Shown piece after piece: positions 51,881-61,416 of a stretch of 64,000 bases of DNA (positions are counted from its first letter, which is position 1; each line of letters starts with the position of its first letter). The stretch is from Pseudomonadota bacterium. GTDB lineage: Bacteria; Myxococcota_A; UBA796; UBA9615. The notes under the pieces were generated by a model that ran no database searches, was not told where the DNA came from, and saw only the letters and a program-made list of their open reading frames with translations. The DNA lies in NCBI GenBank assembly GCA_024229515.1, contig JAAESI010000264.1, positions 37,665 through 101,664 on the forward strand. The letters run 5' to 3'. Both the position numbers and the translations under genes were made by a program.

Positions 51881-53350
51881 GCAGCTCGACCCGGGCGGCC
51901 TCCAGCCAGCAGCCGACGAGGGGAAGGGGGCCGACCCGAGTGGAGGTGGCGGACAGCGCGTCGTCGAGCAGGTCGGCGACCTCCTCCAACTTGCCGCGGG
52001 CGGCGAGCAGTTGGCCGGCCCGAGCCGCGGCGTTGAGTTCGACGATGGGATCGTCCCGCCGTCGGGCCAGGGAGCGGTGCAGCTCCACCGCCTCGGTGGC
52101 GGTGTCGCGGATGCGGTCGGCCGCGGCGAGGCAGGCGGCGCGTTCGAGTCGGACCGCGGGGAGGTCGGAGTCGGGCAGGCGCCCCAGGGCGTCGGCGACA
52201 TCGCCGCGGCGTCGGTCGATGCGGGCGCGGGCAGCCAGAAGGCGGGGGTCGGCGGGGGTTCCCGCGGCCGCGAGCACTCCGTCCAGGAGGAAGGCGTGAT
52301 CGGTGCCGGAGCCTCGGTGCTGGCACAGCCGATCGAAGGCGAGGTCGAGCCGGCCCGCCGCGTCGCGGGGCAGTCGCTCGGGGTGCTCGAGGGCTTCGGT
52401 GAGACCGCCGAGGGACTTGAGGGCGCGGATGGCTGCGGGGCCGCGAGGGCCCCCCAGGGTGCTCGCGAGGGCGGTGGCGCGGTCAGCGAGCCACGCGCCG
52501 TGGGCCCCCGCCGCAGCTTCGGCCTGTTCTGAGGTGGCGAGGGCGGCGCGGGCGTAGGCCCGGACCACGCGCAGGAGTTCGAAGCGCGCGCCCCCCGAAG
52601 GAGCATCCTCGGCTCGCGCCAGGAGCGAACGCTCCACGAGCAGCTGGAGGAGGTCGAGCACCGGCGTCCCGTCGCCCCGCGGGGCGTGTCCGGCGACCGC
52701 CTCGGCCGCGGCGACGTCGAAGGGGCAGTCGAAGGTGCCGAGCCAGGCCAGCGCGGTGCGGGCATCGGGGGGGAGGCGGTCGAAGGAGGCGTCCAACAGC
52801 GCTCGCAGGGAGCGGTCTGGCTCGGCTGCGTCGTGCAGGACCTCGAGCGGGGAGTGCAACCGGTCGAGCAAGTCGGCGGGCTGAAGCAGGGACGCCCGCG
52901 CGGCCGCGAGTCGGAGGGCCAGGGGAAGCCGGTCGAGCAAGTCGACGATGCGAACGACGCGCTCGGCGTCCTCGGGGGCGGAGGCGTAGCCGGGTCGGGC
53001 GGCGCGGGCGGTGGTGAGAAACAGCTCGACCGCTGCCTCGGGATCGAGCGGCGCGACCTCGACGACGTGCTCGTTGGGGATCCCCAACCGCTGCCGGGAC
53101 GTCACGACCACGCGGAGGTCTGAATCGTCCTCCAGCCAGGCTCGCGCCAGCGCTGCCGCTGCCGGGAGATCGGCGTCCGCGTGGTCGAGCACGACGAGAT
53201 CCACCTCGACCGGAGGCAGTGCATCCCGGCCGAGATGGGAGGCCTCCAGGATCGCCGCCCCGCGGGGCGAGGCATGCGCCCGTGCGAGTTGGGACTTGCC
53301 CACGCCGGGAGGTCCCGTGAGCGTCACGTGGCGAGCAGGGCGATGAAGCG
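51881..53350 (-). pseudogene. Fragment of a STAND ATPase (AfsR/MalT-like) lacking both ends
   Basis: The minus-strand frame starts at about 53350 with HVTLTGPPGVGKSQLARAHA (Walker A), then VDLVVLDHADADLP (Walker B) and LRVVVTSRQRLGIPNEHVVE, DRLPLALRLAAARASLL and LDASFDRLPPDARTALAWLG, the typical STAND/NB-ARC-like chain. A helical repeat region follows to about 51881 (GCWLEAARVELLRG). Neither the N-terminal signalling domain nor the C-terminus is present; both ends join other gene pieces. Such ATPases act as signal-dependent switches, often downstream of kinase or DNA-binding domains. Confidence 0.65.
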
Positions 53351-53359
53351 CCGCACTCC

Positions 53360-53655
53360 TCACTCCCGGCTTCGCCTTCGCGGACGACTCCCACAGCACC
53401 GGCGGGGCGTGGTCCGCACCGGTTCCGGTGGACGCCCTGGACTACCGCCAGACGGGGGCTGTGGGGGACAACATCGCCGTGGACTCGTGCGGGATCGTCT
53501 ACGTGCTCAGCGACGAGGAGTACGAAGCGGGCGGGCGGGACATCTCCCTCGCGGTCTGTGAGGACGAAGGCGCCACGTGGACCCTCAAGGCGTTTGCTAC
53601 TTCCGTGCCGGGCTACATCGGGACCCTCGCTGCCGCCGATCTCCTGCCTGGCGCC
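53360..53655 (+). pseudogene. Fragment of a BNR/sialidase-like beta-propeller protein
   Basis: The plus frame reads LLTPGFAFADDSHSTGGAWS, then SAPVPVDALDYRQTGAVGDN and CEDEGATWTLKAFATSVPGY. The phrases GGAWSAPVPV and EGATWTLK are like the Asp-box units of BNR propellers. It has no start, and after about 53640 the frame is only antisense to the kinase gene's end. It may be the continuation of the secreted protein begun at 51391. Confidence 0.55.
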
Positions 53656-53658
53656 TCT

Positions 53659-54741
53659 TTAGCCTTCAGTCTCTTCGTCCTCGACCGCACCCCGCCGGGG
53701 GAGCAACACGGTCGGTGACACCTGGACGGGCTGACTCTCCGCGTCGGTGACGATCAGGTTGTTTCGCTTCGCCACCCACCGCCGCAGGTGCCCCCGCCCT
53801 GAGCTCGGGCGATGCAGTGAGGGCAGATCCTCGAGCCGGTCGAAGACCTCGCCGCCGGTTGCGGGGCGGTCCTCCCGGTTGGTTCGCAGCAAGTCCTTCA
53901 GCAGGCGGATGAGCTCCCAGGTGTGCTCCGCCTCGGGATCGAGCCCGTAGCGGTCCTCCAAGGCGTCCACGAGCACGCGCTCCCGATCCTCGAACTTGAT
54001 CTGGGCAGCCGCCGTCAATGGGTTCCCGGCGCCTCGAATCGGTGGAATGAAGCGCTCCCCGGTCAGCAGCTCGAACCCGATCTGGCCCAGCGAGTAGAGG
54101 TCCGACCGCCCGTCCAGGCGCGTGCCGATCAGCTGCTCGGGGCTCATGTACGCCGGCGTGCCCTTGGTCCAGCCGCCCTGCGTGGACTCACCCAGCCGCC
54201 TCCGCGCCCATGCGATGCCGAAGTCCAGCACCTTGATCCGTCCCTCGTTGGTGACGTGGATGTTGTCCGGCTTGAGGTCACGGTGGACCAGTCCCACCCG
54301 CTCGCCGTCGTCGCCGGTCAGCCGGTGGGCGAAGTGCAGCGCGTCCGCCACCTCCGACATCACCTGCAGAGCTGCCGTGATCGGCAGGTGCCGCCCGCCC
54401 TTGCGGTGTTCGTCGTCCAGGAGCCGTCGCAGCGACTGGCCGCGCACGTACTCCAGGACGAGCGCATGGGTCTCCCCCAGGGCGGGGTCGTCGACCGCGA
54501 TGAAGTGACGTGCCTGCACGATGTTGGGGTGCTGCACGTGGCTCAGGATCCGCGCTTCGTTGGCCAACGAGGCGATGAGGGTGTGATCGAAGTGCGCTCG
54601 CGCCGAGTCCAACACCTTGATCGCGACTTCCTGCTCGAAGCCGAGCTCGCCGCGCAGGATCGCCCGGTAGACGGTGCCGAAGGAGCCCGTGCCGAGGAGC
54701 TCGACGAACTCGTAGCCTGCGATGTGCCGGGGTAGCTTCAC
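53659..54741 (-). CDS. Hanks-type Ser/Thr protein kinase
   Basis: The 360-residue product starts at GTG 54739-54741 (VKLPRHIAGYEFVELLG). All catalytic elements are present: glycine loop LGTGSFGTVYRA, VAIKVLDSARA with the ATP-binding Lys, VHRDLKPDNIHV, KVLDFGIAWARR, and the activation segment GTPAYMSPEQLIG. The C-lobe ends in DLLRTNREDRPATGGEV. A tail of 50 residues follows, with no membrane helix or sensor domain. It is soluble and presumably active. The natural stop abuts the mosaic region; the 5' end is 61 bp from the divergent gene at 54802. Confidence 0.92.
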   Translation of the reverse strand: MKLPRHIAGYEFVELLGTGSFGTVYRAILRGELGFEQEVAIKVLDSARAHFDHTLIASLANEARILSHVQHPNIVQARHFIAVDDPALGETHALVLEYVRGQSLRRLLDDEHRKGGRHLPITAALQVMSEVADALHFAHRLTGDDGERVGLVHRDLKPDNIHVTNEGRIKVLDFGIAWARRRLGESTQGGWTKGTPAYMSPEQLIGTRLDGRSDLYSLGQIGFELLTGERFIPPIRGAGNPLTAAAQIKFEDRERVLVDALEDRYGLDPEAEHTWELIRLLKDLLRTNREDRPATGGEVFDRLEDLPSLHRPSSGRGHLRRWVAKRNNLIVTDAESQPVQVSPTVLLPRRGAVEDEETEG

Positions 54742-54801
54742 GTCGCAGGTATACCGGCTCCGCCGTGAATACGATCGCCCCGTTCGGCATTCTGTTCCCG
54801 G

Positions 54802-55851
54802 ATGCCCGGCCACGATCTCCCCTCCTCCCGCACCGAGCGCTTCGCCCAGGCGTTCGACACCTCCTGGACCCGCGTCGGTGAGGACCTCGTCAGTGACACC
54901 CCGGAGTGCCGCGAGTCCAACTACTGCCACCGCATCGCCCTCGCCCGACGGCCCACCGACTGGGAGGCGAAGTTCCGCCTCTGGCGCGACACCCACGCGG
55001 GCAAGGGGATCAAGACCGCGTGGGTCGATCTCGAGCTCGATGAACTCGCCCCCGAGGCGCCCGATCTACCCCCCGGCCTGAAGCTCGAACTCAACACCGT
55101 CGGCCGCTTCGACGGGCCCGCCGAACCGCCCCGCCCTCCCGCCGACGACTACGACCTCCGCCTCATCGAACCGGACGAGTGGGAAGCCCTCCACACCGCC
55201 GCCGTCGCCATCAACGAATGGGAGAACGACGACGCGGGGAAGCGCTACCTCGACTGCGTCATCGTCGGCCGGCAACGCCAGCTCGCCGCCGCCACCGCCG
55301 ACCACCGCGACCGGCACCCCGGCGAACCGGTGTGGATCTCCGTCGACCCCGAAGGCCCGGCTGCGGGCATCTACCGCCGCCGCGGCTTCCGCCAGCACAC
55401 GACCACCTGGTCGGTCAGCTGCCCCGCCCCCCGCGACGAAGCCCAGATCCTCACGCTCACCGCCGCCTTCGAAGCCGGCACCCTCCCCGTCGCCGATTGG
55501 CACCACCGGGAGCACGTCACCGTCGCCGTGCAGCTCCTGCGCGAGGCCGACCTCGACGTCCCGTCCGCCATGGACCGCATGCGCACCGACCTGCATCAGT
55601 ACCTCGCCGCGCACGGCATCGAGACCACCAAAGACGCCGGCTACCACGAGACGATCACCCGCGGCTGGCTCGAACTGACCGCTCGGTTCTTGCGATCTCG
55701 ACCGGCCGAATCCCTCGAAGACGCGGTGCTCGGGGCGGCCCTGCACCTGGGCAACAAGCTCCAGCTCCTCGATCACTGGAGCCGCGACTGCCTGAAGTCG
55801 TGGGAGTCGCGCCGCGCCTGGGTCGAGCCCGACATACGGCCGCTGGACTGA
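54802..55851 (+). CDS. Two-domain protein: GNAT-like N-terminal half and uncharacterised helical C-terminal half
   Basis: The 349-residue product starts at ATG 54802. Residues 1-210 look like an acetyltransferase: the segment GRQRQLAAATADHRDRHPGE and the ending PAAGIYRRRGFRQHTTTW, where the GxYxxxGF pattern is the C-terminal part of a GNAT fold. The acetyl-CoA loop is not clear. Residues 215-345 are helical: LTAAFEAGTLPVADWHHREH, VTVAVQLL, YHETITRGWLELTARFL. The conserved HHREHVTVA and YHETIT patterns look like a small family of unknown function. Substrate unknown. Convergent with ettA. Confidence 0.65.
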   Translation: MPGHDLPSSRTERFAQAFDTSWTRVGEDLVSDTPECRESNYCHRIALARRPTDWEAKFRLWRDTHAGKGIKTAWVDLELDELAPEAPDLPPGLKLELNTVGRFDGPAEPPRPPADDYDLRLIEPDEWEALHTAAVAINEWENDDAGKRYLDCVIVGRQRQLAAATADHRDRHPGEPVWISVDPEGPAAGIYRRRGFRQHTTTWSVSCPAPRDEAQILTLTAAFEAGTLPVADWHHREHVTVAVQLLREADLDVPSAMDRMRTDLHQYLAAHGIETTKDAGYHETITRGWLELTARFLRSRPAESLEDAVLGAALHLGNKLQLLDHWSRDCLKSWESRRAWVEPDIRPLD

Positions 55852-55881
55852 AGCCGGGATCGATCAGGGGACTCGGCCCAG

Positions 55882-57555
55882 CTAGTGCGCCAACCGGCGG
55901 AACTTGCTCCGCCCCGGCTTGTCCGCGTCGTCTCCGAGGCGACGCCTGCGGTCCTCGACGTAGTCGTCGTAGTTCCCCTCGATGAACTCGCAGTGCCCGT
56001 CGCCTTCGAACGACAGGATGTGCGTCGCGATCCGGTTCAGGAACCACCGATCATGGCTGATGACGATGGCGCTGCCGGCGAACTCCGCGATGGCGTCCTC
56101 CAGCGAGCGGAGCGTGTCGACGTCGAGGTCGTTGGTCGGCTCATCGAGGATCAGCAGGTTGCCGCCGGACTTCACCAGCTTGGCCATGTGCACGCGGTTG
56201 CGCTCACCGCCGGACAGCTGCCCGGTCTTCTGCTGCTGCATGTCCCCGCGGATGTTGAACCAGGTGCAGTAGGCGCGCGTGGCGACTTCCTTCTGCCCCA
56301 GCTGAAGCCGGTCGTAGCCGCCCGAGATCTCCTCGTAAGCGGTCTTGTCGGGGTCCAGCCCTCCGCGTGACTGGTCGACGTACGCCGCCTGCACCGTCGC
56401 GCCGAGGTCGAGCTTGCCGCCGTCGGGCGTCTCGGTTCCCGTGATCATCCGCATCAGCGTCGTCTTGCCGGCGCCGTTGGCGCCGATGACGCCCATGATC
56501 GCGCCTCGGGGCATCACGAAGCTCAGGCCATCGATGAGCGTGCGCCCGCCGTAGCCCTTGGTGACCCCTTCGGCCTCGATGACGATGTCGCCCAGCCGCG
56601 GTCCCGGGGGGATGAAGATGACGCCGGCCTGGATCTTCTCCGCGCCGTCGTTCGTCAGCAGGGAGTCGTACGCGTTCATCCGGGCCTTGCCCTTGGACTG
56701 CCGCGCCTTCTGGCTCGACCGCACCCACTCGAGCTCGCGCGCGAGGATCTTCTGGCGGTTGCTCTCTTCCTTCTGCTGCTGCTGCAGGCGCTTGCTCTTC
56801 TGCTCCAGCCAGCCGGTGTAGTTCCCCTCGTAGGGGATGCCGGCGCCGCGATCGAGCTCCAGGATCCAGCCCGCCACGTTGTCGAGGAAGTACCGATCGT
56901 GAGTCACCGCCACCACGGTGCCGGGGTACTCCGCGAGGAACTGCTCCAGCCAGGCGACCGAGTCGGCGTCGAGGTGGTTGGTGGGCTCGTCCAGCAGCAG
57001 CATGTCGGGCCGCGCCAGCAGCAGCCGGGCCAGCGCCACGCGTCGCCGCTCACCACCGGACAGCGTGGAGGTCTCCGCATCGACGGGCACGTTCAGCGCG
57101 TCCATCGCGATGCCGACGTGCCGGTCCAGGTCCCACAGGTCCTTGGAATCGATGATGTCCTGCAGGCGCCCCTGCTCCTCGAACAGCGCGTTCATCTCCT
57201 CGTCGGAGCTGACCTCGCCGAACTTCATCGACACCTCGTTGAACTGATCGACGATCGCGCGGAACTCGGCCACGCCCTCCTCGACGTTCTCCTTGACCGT
57301 CTTGGACTCGTCCAGCTGCGGCTCCTGCGGGAGGTAGCCGATCTTGACGCCCGCCAGGGGGTACGCCTCGCCGGTGAACTCTTTGTCCTCACCCGCCATG
57401 ATCCGCAGCAGCGTGGACTTGCCCGAGCCGTTCAGTCCGAGGACCCCGATCTTCGCGCCGGGGAGAAAAGACAGCCAGATGTCCTTCAGGATCGACTTCC
57501 CGCGGGAAGTGGTCTTGGACAGGCCCTGCATCGTGTAGACAAATTCGTTCGCCAT
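55882..57555 (-). CDS. ettA: Energy-dependent translational throttle protein EttA (ABC-F)
   Basis: The 557-residue product has two ABC ATPase domains. The first has GLNGSGKSTLLRIMAG, the signature LSGGERRRVALARLLL and LLLDEPTNHLDADS. The second has GANGAGKTTLMRMITG, LSGGERNRVHMAKLV and LLILDEPTNDLDVDT. Between them is the P-site tRNA-interaction linker, with many Gln/Lys and Arg residues (KSKRLQQQQKEESNRQKILA). The arm and linker are of EttA type. It binds the ribosomal E site and gates the first elongation steps according to the ATP/ADP ratio. Complete and of standard length (about 555). Confidence 0.96.
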   Translation of the reverse strand: MANEFVYTMQGLSKTTSRGKSILKDIWLSFLPGAKIGVLGLNGSGKSTLLRIMAGEDKEFTGEAYPLAGVKIGYLPQEPQLDESKTVKENVEEGVAEFRAIVDQFNEVSMKFGEVSSDEEMNALFEEQGRLQDIIDSKDLWDLDRHVGIAMDALNVPVDAETSTLSGGERRRVALARLLLARPDMLLLDEPTNHLDADSVAWLEQFLAEYPGTVVAVTHDRYFLDNVAGWILELDRGAGIPYEGNYTGWLEQKSKRLQQQQKEESNRQKILARELEWVRSSQKARQSKGKARMNAYDSLLTNDGAEKIQAGVIFIPPGPRLGDIVIEAEGVTKGYGGRTLIDGLSFVMPRGAIMGVIGANGAGKTTLMRMITGTETPDGGKLDLGATVQAAYVDQSRGGLDPDKTAYEEISGGYDRLQLGQKEVATRAYCTWFNIRGDMQQQKTGQLSGGERNRVHMAKLVKSGGNLLILDEPTNDLDVDTLRSLEDAIAEFAGSAIVISHDRWFLNRIATHILSFEGDGHCEFIEGNYDDYVEDRRRRLGDDADKPGRSKFRRLAH

Positions 57556-57567
57556 GAGGCGGCGTAT

Positions 57568-58233
57568 CTACACGCTGGAAAGCTCCTCCGCCAGCCCCTC
57601 GGCGATTCCGAGGTTGGCCCGGTCCTCTTCGGACGGTCGGTAGCCCTTCGCGCGCACGCGCGCGACAAAACGACGGTAGAGCCTCGCCGCCTCGGCCCGG
57701 TTCTTCAGGTCGTGGTGCTGGATCTCGGCCATCCGAAAGACCAGGATCGCCAGCTTCGGATGCTCCTTCGCCCAGCGTTCGTACATCGCCAGCGCCTCGC
57801 CGGACCGGCCCCGCCGGCGCAGCAGTTGGGCGGGCGCCTCATCCACGTCGGGCACCGGGACCTCGCGGCGGACGAAGTCGTCCCAGAGCTGGTCGATGGG
57901 GGAGTGTGAGCCCATCCAGAACGCCCGCCCTCCGACCAGGGCGGCCCAACTGCCGACGCACAGCATCCACATCAGGGTGCCGACCAGGGTTGCGTTCACG
58001 GGCCCCCACATCGGGCCGAAGAAGACCATCGCCAGCACCCCGAACAAGACCCACAGGTAGCCGAACAGGCTGAGGAACACCCCCGCCTTGAACGGTTTGT
58101 CGTGCTGCTCGGGGAACTTGAACTGGCTGACGTCGAGTTCGAACGGGTCCTCCAACCGCGAGGGGAGCTCCTCGGGTCGGCGGGCCTCAGGGTCGGGCTC
58201 CTCGATTTCGAGGACCTTGGGTGGATCGGACAC
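57568..58233 (-). CDS. Membrane protein with a C-terminal helical repeat tail
   Basis: The product is 221 residues from GTG 58231-58233 (VSDPPKVLEIEEP) or 228 from a TTG seven codons earlier. An acidic, Pro/Glu-rich N-terminus (EEPDPEARRPEELPSRLEDP) is followed by two membrane helices near residues 55-75 (GVFLSLFGYLWVLFGVLAMV) and 80-105. The rest is a soluble TPR-like helical part (SGEALAMYERWAKEHPKLAI, NRAEAARLYRRFVARVRAKG). It ends 12 bp before ettA on the same strand, so the two may be cotranscribed. Function unknown. Confidence 0.65.
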   Translation of the reverse strand: MSDPPKVLEIEEPDPEARRPEELPSRLEDPFELDVSQFKFPEQHDKPFKAGVFLSLFGYLWVLFGVLAMVFFGPMWGPVNATLVGTLMWMLCVGSWAALVGGRAFWMGSHSPIDQLWDDFVRREVPVPDVDEAPAQLLRRRGRSGEALAMYERWAKEHPKLAILVFRMAEIQHHDLKNRAEAARLYRRFVARVRAKGYRPSEEDRANLGIAEGLAEELSSV

Positions 58234-58317
58234 GCCGACATTTTGGGACGGCAACAGCCGCTTGTCCCGTGCACACCCTTGGAGTACGGTGCGCCGTCCT
58301 CGGCCCCTGGAGAAGAA

Positions 58318-59031
58318 ATGCCCCGTCTGTTCCGGCTCTTGCTACTCCTCGCCATCGCGGCGACGTTGGTCGTTCCCGGCCTCGCCCTGGCGAAGAAGAA
58401 GTCCAAGCACATCGTCAAGCACCAGACCCCTCTGGAGGTCGGTCAGCCGCTGCGCGTTGACGTCCAGGGCGGCCTCGAGTCGTGCTCGGCCGGTTGGGAT
58501 TGCTGGCTCCTCATCCGCGAGCCCAAGGGCGGCAAGCTCCTCTACATGGTCTCCGTCGACGGCGAAGGCAAGTGGAAGGCCTTCCTCCTCGAGGAGGAGG
58601 TCAAGGACGAGGAAGAGGAGGCCGAGGGTGAGGCCCTCGAGTACGAGGACGAGAAGCAGTTCGTCAGCGGCACCGACGGCACCAAGGTGGAGGTCACGAA
58701 GATCCCCGACCACGAGTGCGACGGCTACGAGCTGGTCGAGCCGGAGGAAGGCTGGGACACCCTCGGCGACGAGTGGAAGAGCCTGCCGGTCCTGACCGAG
58801 GAGCAGCGCATCGAGTGCGCGCGCCGCGGCCGGCTGACCAGCCTCCTCACCGTGGAGAAGATGGACGGCGAGGTCATCACCGAGAACGACCTGCGCTTCT
58901 TCCTCGTGCCCCCGGACATCCTCCCGGCGGACACCTTCGAGGTGGAGGCCAACGGCTACTGGGGCGCGTCCATCGACGGCGAGCTCGTCGGCTCCAAGAG
59001 CAAGACCGGCGTCATTTCCATCCAGCGATGA
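58318..59031 (+). CDS. Exported acidic protein of unknown function
   Basis: The start ATG 58318 is preceded by GGAGAAG at 58309-58315. The 237-residue product has a signal peptide (FRLLLLLAIAATLVVPGLALA) with no lipobox. It is then rich in Glu/Asp (EEEVKDEEEEAEGEALEYED) between beta-like segments, including CSAGWDCWLLIREPKGG and PDHECDGYELVEPEEGWDTL. Likely periplasmic. Its stop overlaps the ETF-QO start (ATGA), so it is translated with that gene, but no biochemical link is known. Confidence 0.7.
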   Translation: MPRLFRLLLLLAIAATLVVPGLALAKKKSKHIVKHQTPLEVGQPLRVDVQGGLESCSAGWDCWLLIREPKGGKLLYMVSVDGEGKWKAFLLEEEVKDEEEEAEGEALEYEDEKQFVSGTDGTKVEVTKIPDHECDGYELVEPEEGWDTLGDEWKSLPVLTEEQRIECARRGRLTSLLTVEKMDGEVITENDLRFFLVPPDILPADTFEVEANGYWGASIDGELVGSKSKTGVISIQR

Positions 59032-60698
59032 GCGACGACATCCAGCGCGAAGTCCTCGACGTCGACGTCCTCTTCGTCGGCGCCGGCTCCTCCTCCCTGG
59101 CGGGCGCGATTCGCCTCGCCCAGCTCGTCGCGGAGAACCCCGACGCGTTCCCCGAGCCGCCCGCGATCGCCGTGATCGAGAAGGGCTCCGAGGTCGGCGC
59201 CCACGTGCTGTCGGGCGCGGTCATGAAGCCCAAGGCGCTGGACGAGCTGTTCGGCCCCGACTGGCGCGACGACGCCCCCATCGGCCCCGTCGTGGACAAG
59301 GAGAACGTCGTCGCGCTGCTCAACGGCACGCGGGCCGTCAACCTTCCCGTCGTCCCCCCCCCGCTGCAGAACCACGGGAACATCATCCTGTCGGCTTCGC
59401 GCCTGACGCGGTGGCTCGGCACGAAGGCTGAAGCCCTGGGGATCGACATCTTCTGCGGCTTCCCCGCGGTCGACGTGCTCTGGGACGGCGACAAGGTCGT
59501 CGGCGTGCAGACCGGCGACAAGGGCGTCGACGCCAAGGGCGAGCAGAAGGCCAACTTCGAGCCGGGCATCCTGCTCAAGGCGAAGGTCACGATCTTCGGC
59601 GAGGGCGTGCTGGGTCACTGCACCCGCATCGTCACCAAGAAGCTGGGTCTGGACGCGGGGCGCAACCCCTGGCAGTTCGAGACCGGGGTCAAAGAGATCA
59701 TCAAGATGCCGGAGGGCAAGGGCTGCCCCGGCTACGTGATGCACACGCTGGGCTGGCCGTTCGACACGGACACCCTCGGCGGCACCTGGGTCTACGGCCT
59801 GGACGACGACTACATCTCCGTCGGGCTGGTCGCCTCCACCGATTGGAGCGATCCCGGCCTGGACCCGCAGTACATGCTGCAGCGGTTCAAGAGCCACCCC
59901 CGCGTGGCCAAGCTCATCGAGGGCGGCACGGTCGAGGAGTACGGCGCCAAGGCGCTCAGCGCCGGCGGCCTGTACGCGATGCAGCAGTCGTACTTCGATG
60001 GCGGCATGTTCATCGGCGAGTCGGCCCAGATCATGGACATCCAGTCGCTCAAGGGGCTCCACCTGGCCCAGAAGAGCGGCATGCTCGCGGCCCAGACGGC
60101 CTTCGATGCGCTCGTCGCGGGCGACAGCTCGGCCAAGCAGCTCAGCAGCTACGCCGACGCCATCAAGGACTCCTACATCTACGACGAGATGTGGGAGGCG
60201 CGGAACTTCCATCAGAGCTTCGACAAGGGGCTCTACCTGGGCATGGCGCGCACCGGTCTGGGCATGTTCTTCGGCACCGTCGGGCGCAAGAACGGCCACC
60301 ACGACCACGCCGCCATGAACCCCATCGCCGTGCAGATGAACGGCGGGACGAGCAAATCGGAGCAGCCCAAGCTCGACATCCCCACGTGGAAGCCGAAGCT
60401 GGATGACCTGTTCCTGTCGGGCACCCTCCACGAGGAGGACCAGCCCAGTCACTTGAAGGTCGCCGACCCCGATGTGTGCCGCACGCGCTGCACCGAGGAG
60501 TTCGGCAATCCCTGCACCCGGTTCTGTCCGGCGCAGGTTTACGAGATGGTCGAGGACGCGGAGCAGGGTGGACACAAGCTGCAGGTGAACTTCAGCAACT
60601 GCGTCCACTGCAAGACCTGCGACATCAAGGATCCCTACCAGCTCATCACCTGGACCCCGCCCGAGGGTGGCGGCGGCCCCAACTACAAAATGACCTGA
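59028..60698 (+). CDS. Electron transfer flavoprotein-ubiquinone oxidoreductase
   Basis: The 556-residue product starts at ATG 59028. The FAD-binding motif LFVGAGSSSLAGAIRL is at residues 14-29, followed by VIEKGSEVGAHVLSGAVMKP. The central part holds GEGVLGHCTRIVTKKLGLD and AGGLYAMQQSYFDGGMFIGE, typical of ETF-QO. The C-terminal domain has ferredoxin-like cysteines: CRTRCTEEFGNPCTRFCPAQ and NCVHCKTCDIKDP, which coordinate a 4Fe-4S cluster. The enzyme takes electrons from reduced ETF, for example from fatty-acid beta-oxidation, and passes them to quinone at the membrane. No ETF genes are in the window. Coupled to a methyltransferase gene by a TGATG overlap. Confidence 0.95.
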   Translation: MSDDIQREVLDVDVLFVGAGSSSLAGAIRLAQLVAENPDAFPEPPAIAVIEKGSEVGAHVLSGAVMKPKALDELFGPDWRDDAPIGPVVDKENVVALLNGTRAVNLPVVPPPLQNHGNIILSASRLTRWLGTKAEALGIDIFCGFPAVDVLWDGDKVVGVQTGDKGVDAKGEQKANFEPGILLKAKVTIFGEGVLGHCTRIVTKKLGLDAGRNPWQFETGVKEIIKMPEGKGCPGYVMHTLGWPFDTDTLGGTWVYGLDDDYISVGLVASTDWSDPGLDPQYMLQRFKSHPRVAKLIEGGTVEEYGAKALSAGGLYAMQQSYFDGGMFIGESAQIMDIQSLKGLHLAQKSGMLAAQTAFDALVAGDSSAKQLSSYADAIKDSYIYDEMWEARNFHQSFDKGLYLGMARTGLGMFFGTVGRKNGHHDHAAMNPIAVQMNGGTSKSEQPKLDIPTWKPKLDDLFLSGTLHEEDQPSHLKVADPDVCRTRCTEEFGNPCTRFCPAQVYEMVEDAEQGGHKLQVNFSNCVHCKTCDIKDPYQLITWTPPEGGGGPNYKMT

Positions 60699-61414
60699 TG
60701 CACATGAACACCCCGCACGACTCCACCAAGCAGAACGGCCGCGAAGGCCTCGTCGAGACCCTGTTCCACGGAACCGGCACGACCTACGACGAGATCGCGC
60801 ATCTGGCGACCTGGGGTCGCGACAAGAAGTGGAAGGAAGACCTGCTGGGGCGCCTCGATTCGCCCAAGCGGATCCTCGACCTCGCCTGCGGGACGGGCAT
60901 CCTCAGCCTGGAGATGGCGCGGCGGTTCGACTGCCACGTCACCGGCGTCGAGCTCCGCCCCGAGTACCTCGACCTGTGCCGCTCGCGCGCCGCTGAGCGG
61001 GGCCTCGACGACACCCGCTTCTTCTGCGCCAACGCCGAAGAGTTCGGCATCGAGGAGACCTTCGACCACATCACGTCGTGCTACCTGCCGAAGTACGTCG
61101 ACCTGACGATCGTGGTCCCGAACATGGTCAAGATGCTGGAGGCCGGCGGCATGTTCATCATGCAGGACTTCGCCTACCCGAAGGTCCCGTGGGTCCAGGT
61201 CGTCTTCGATGATCACTTCGCTCGCATGAAGGAGCGCTGCAAGGACCACCCGGACTGGAACGAGGTCTGGGAGTTGCTCCCCGATGTCCTGAAGAAGTCC
61301 ACCTGGATCGAGACCCTTGAGGCCGAGATGATCAAGGCGGGCCTCGAGGACGTGACCGTCGTCGAGCAGTCGATGCGCATGTCGGCCCTCGTCTTCGGAC
61401 GCAAGCCGCTCTAG
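60698..61414 (+). CDS. Class I SAM-dependent methyltransferase
   Basis: The product is 238 residues from ATG 60698 (MHMNTPHDSTKQN), overlapping the previous stop; the second Met at 60704 may also serve. Motif I, ILDLACGTGILSLEMAR, is at residues 59-75, then VTGVELRPEYLDLCRSRA (acidic loop Glu) and ITSCYLPKYVD. The first 45 residues resemble UbiE/COQ5-like methyltransferases, but its family motifs are not complete. Being next to ETF-QO suggests a quinone or lipid substrate, which is inference only. A gene 3 bp downstream continues the run. Confidence 0.82.
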   Translation: MHMNTPHDSTKQNGREGLVETLFHGTGTTYDEIAHLATWGRDKKWKEDLLGRLDSPKRILDLACGTGILSLEMARRFDCHVTGVELRPEYLDLCRSRAAERGLDDTRFFCANAEEFGIEETFDHITSCYLPKYVDLTIVVPNMVKMLEAGGMFIMQDFAYPKVPWVQVVFDDHFARMKERCKDHPDWNEVWELLPDVLKKSTWIETLEAEMIKAGLEDVTVVEQSMRMSALVFGRKPL

Positions 61415-61416
61415 CC

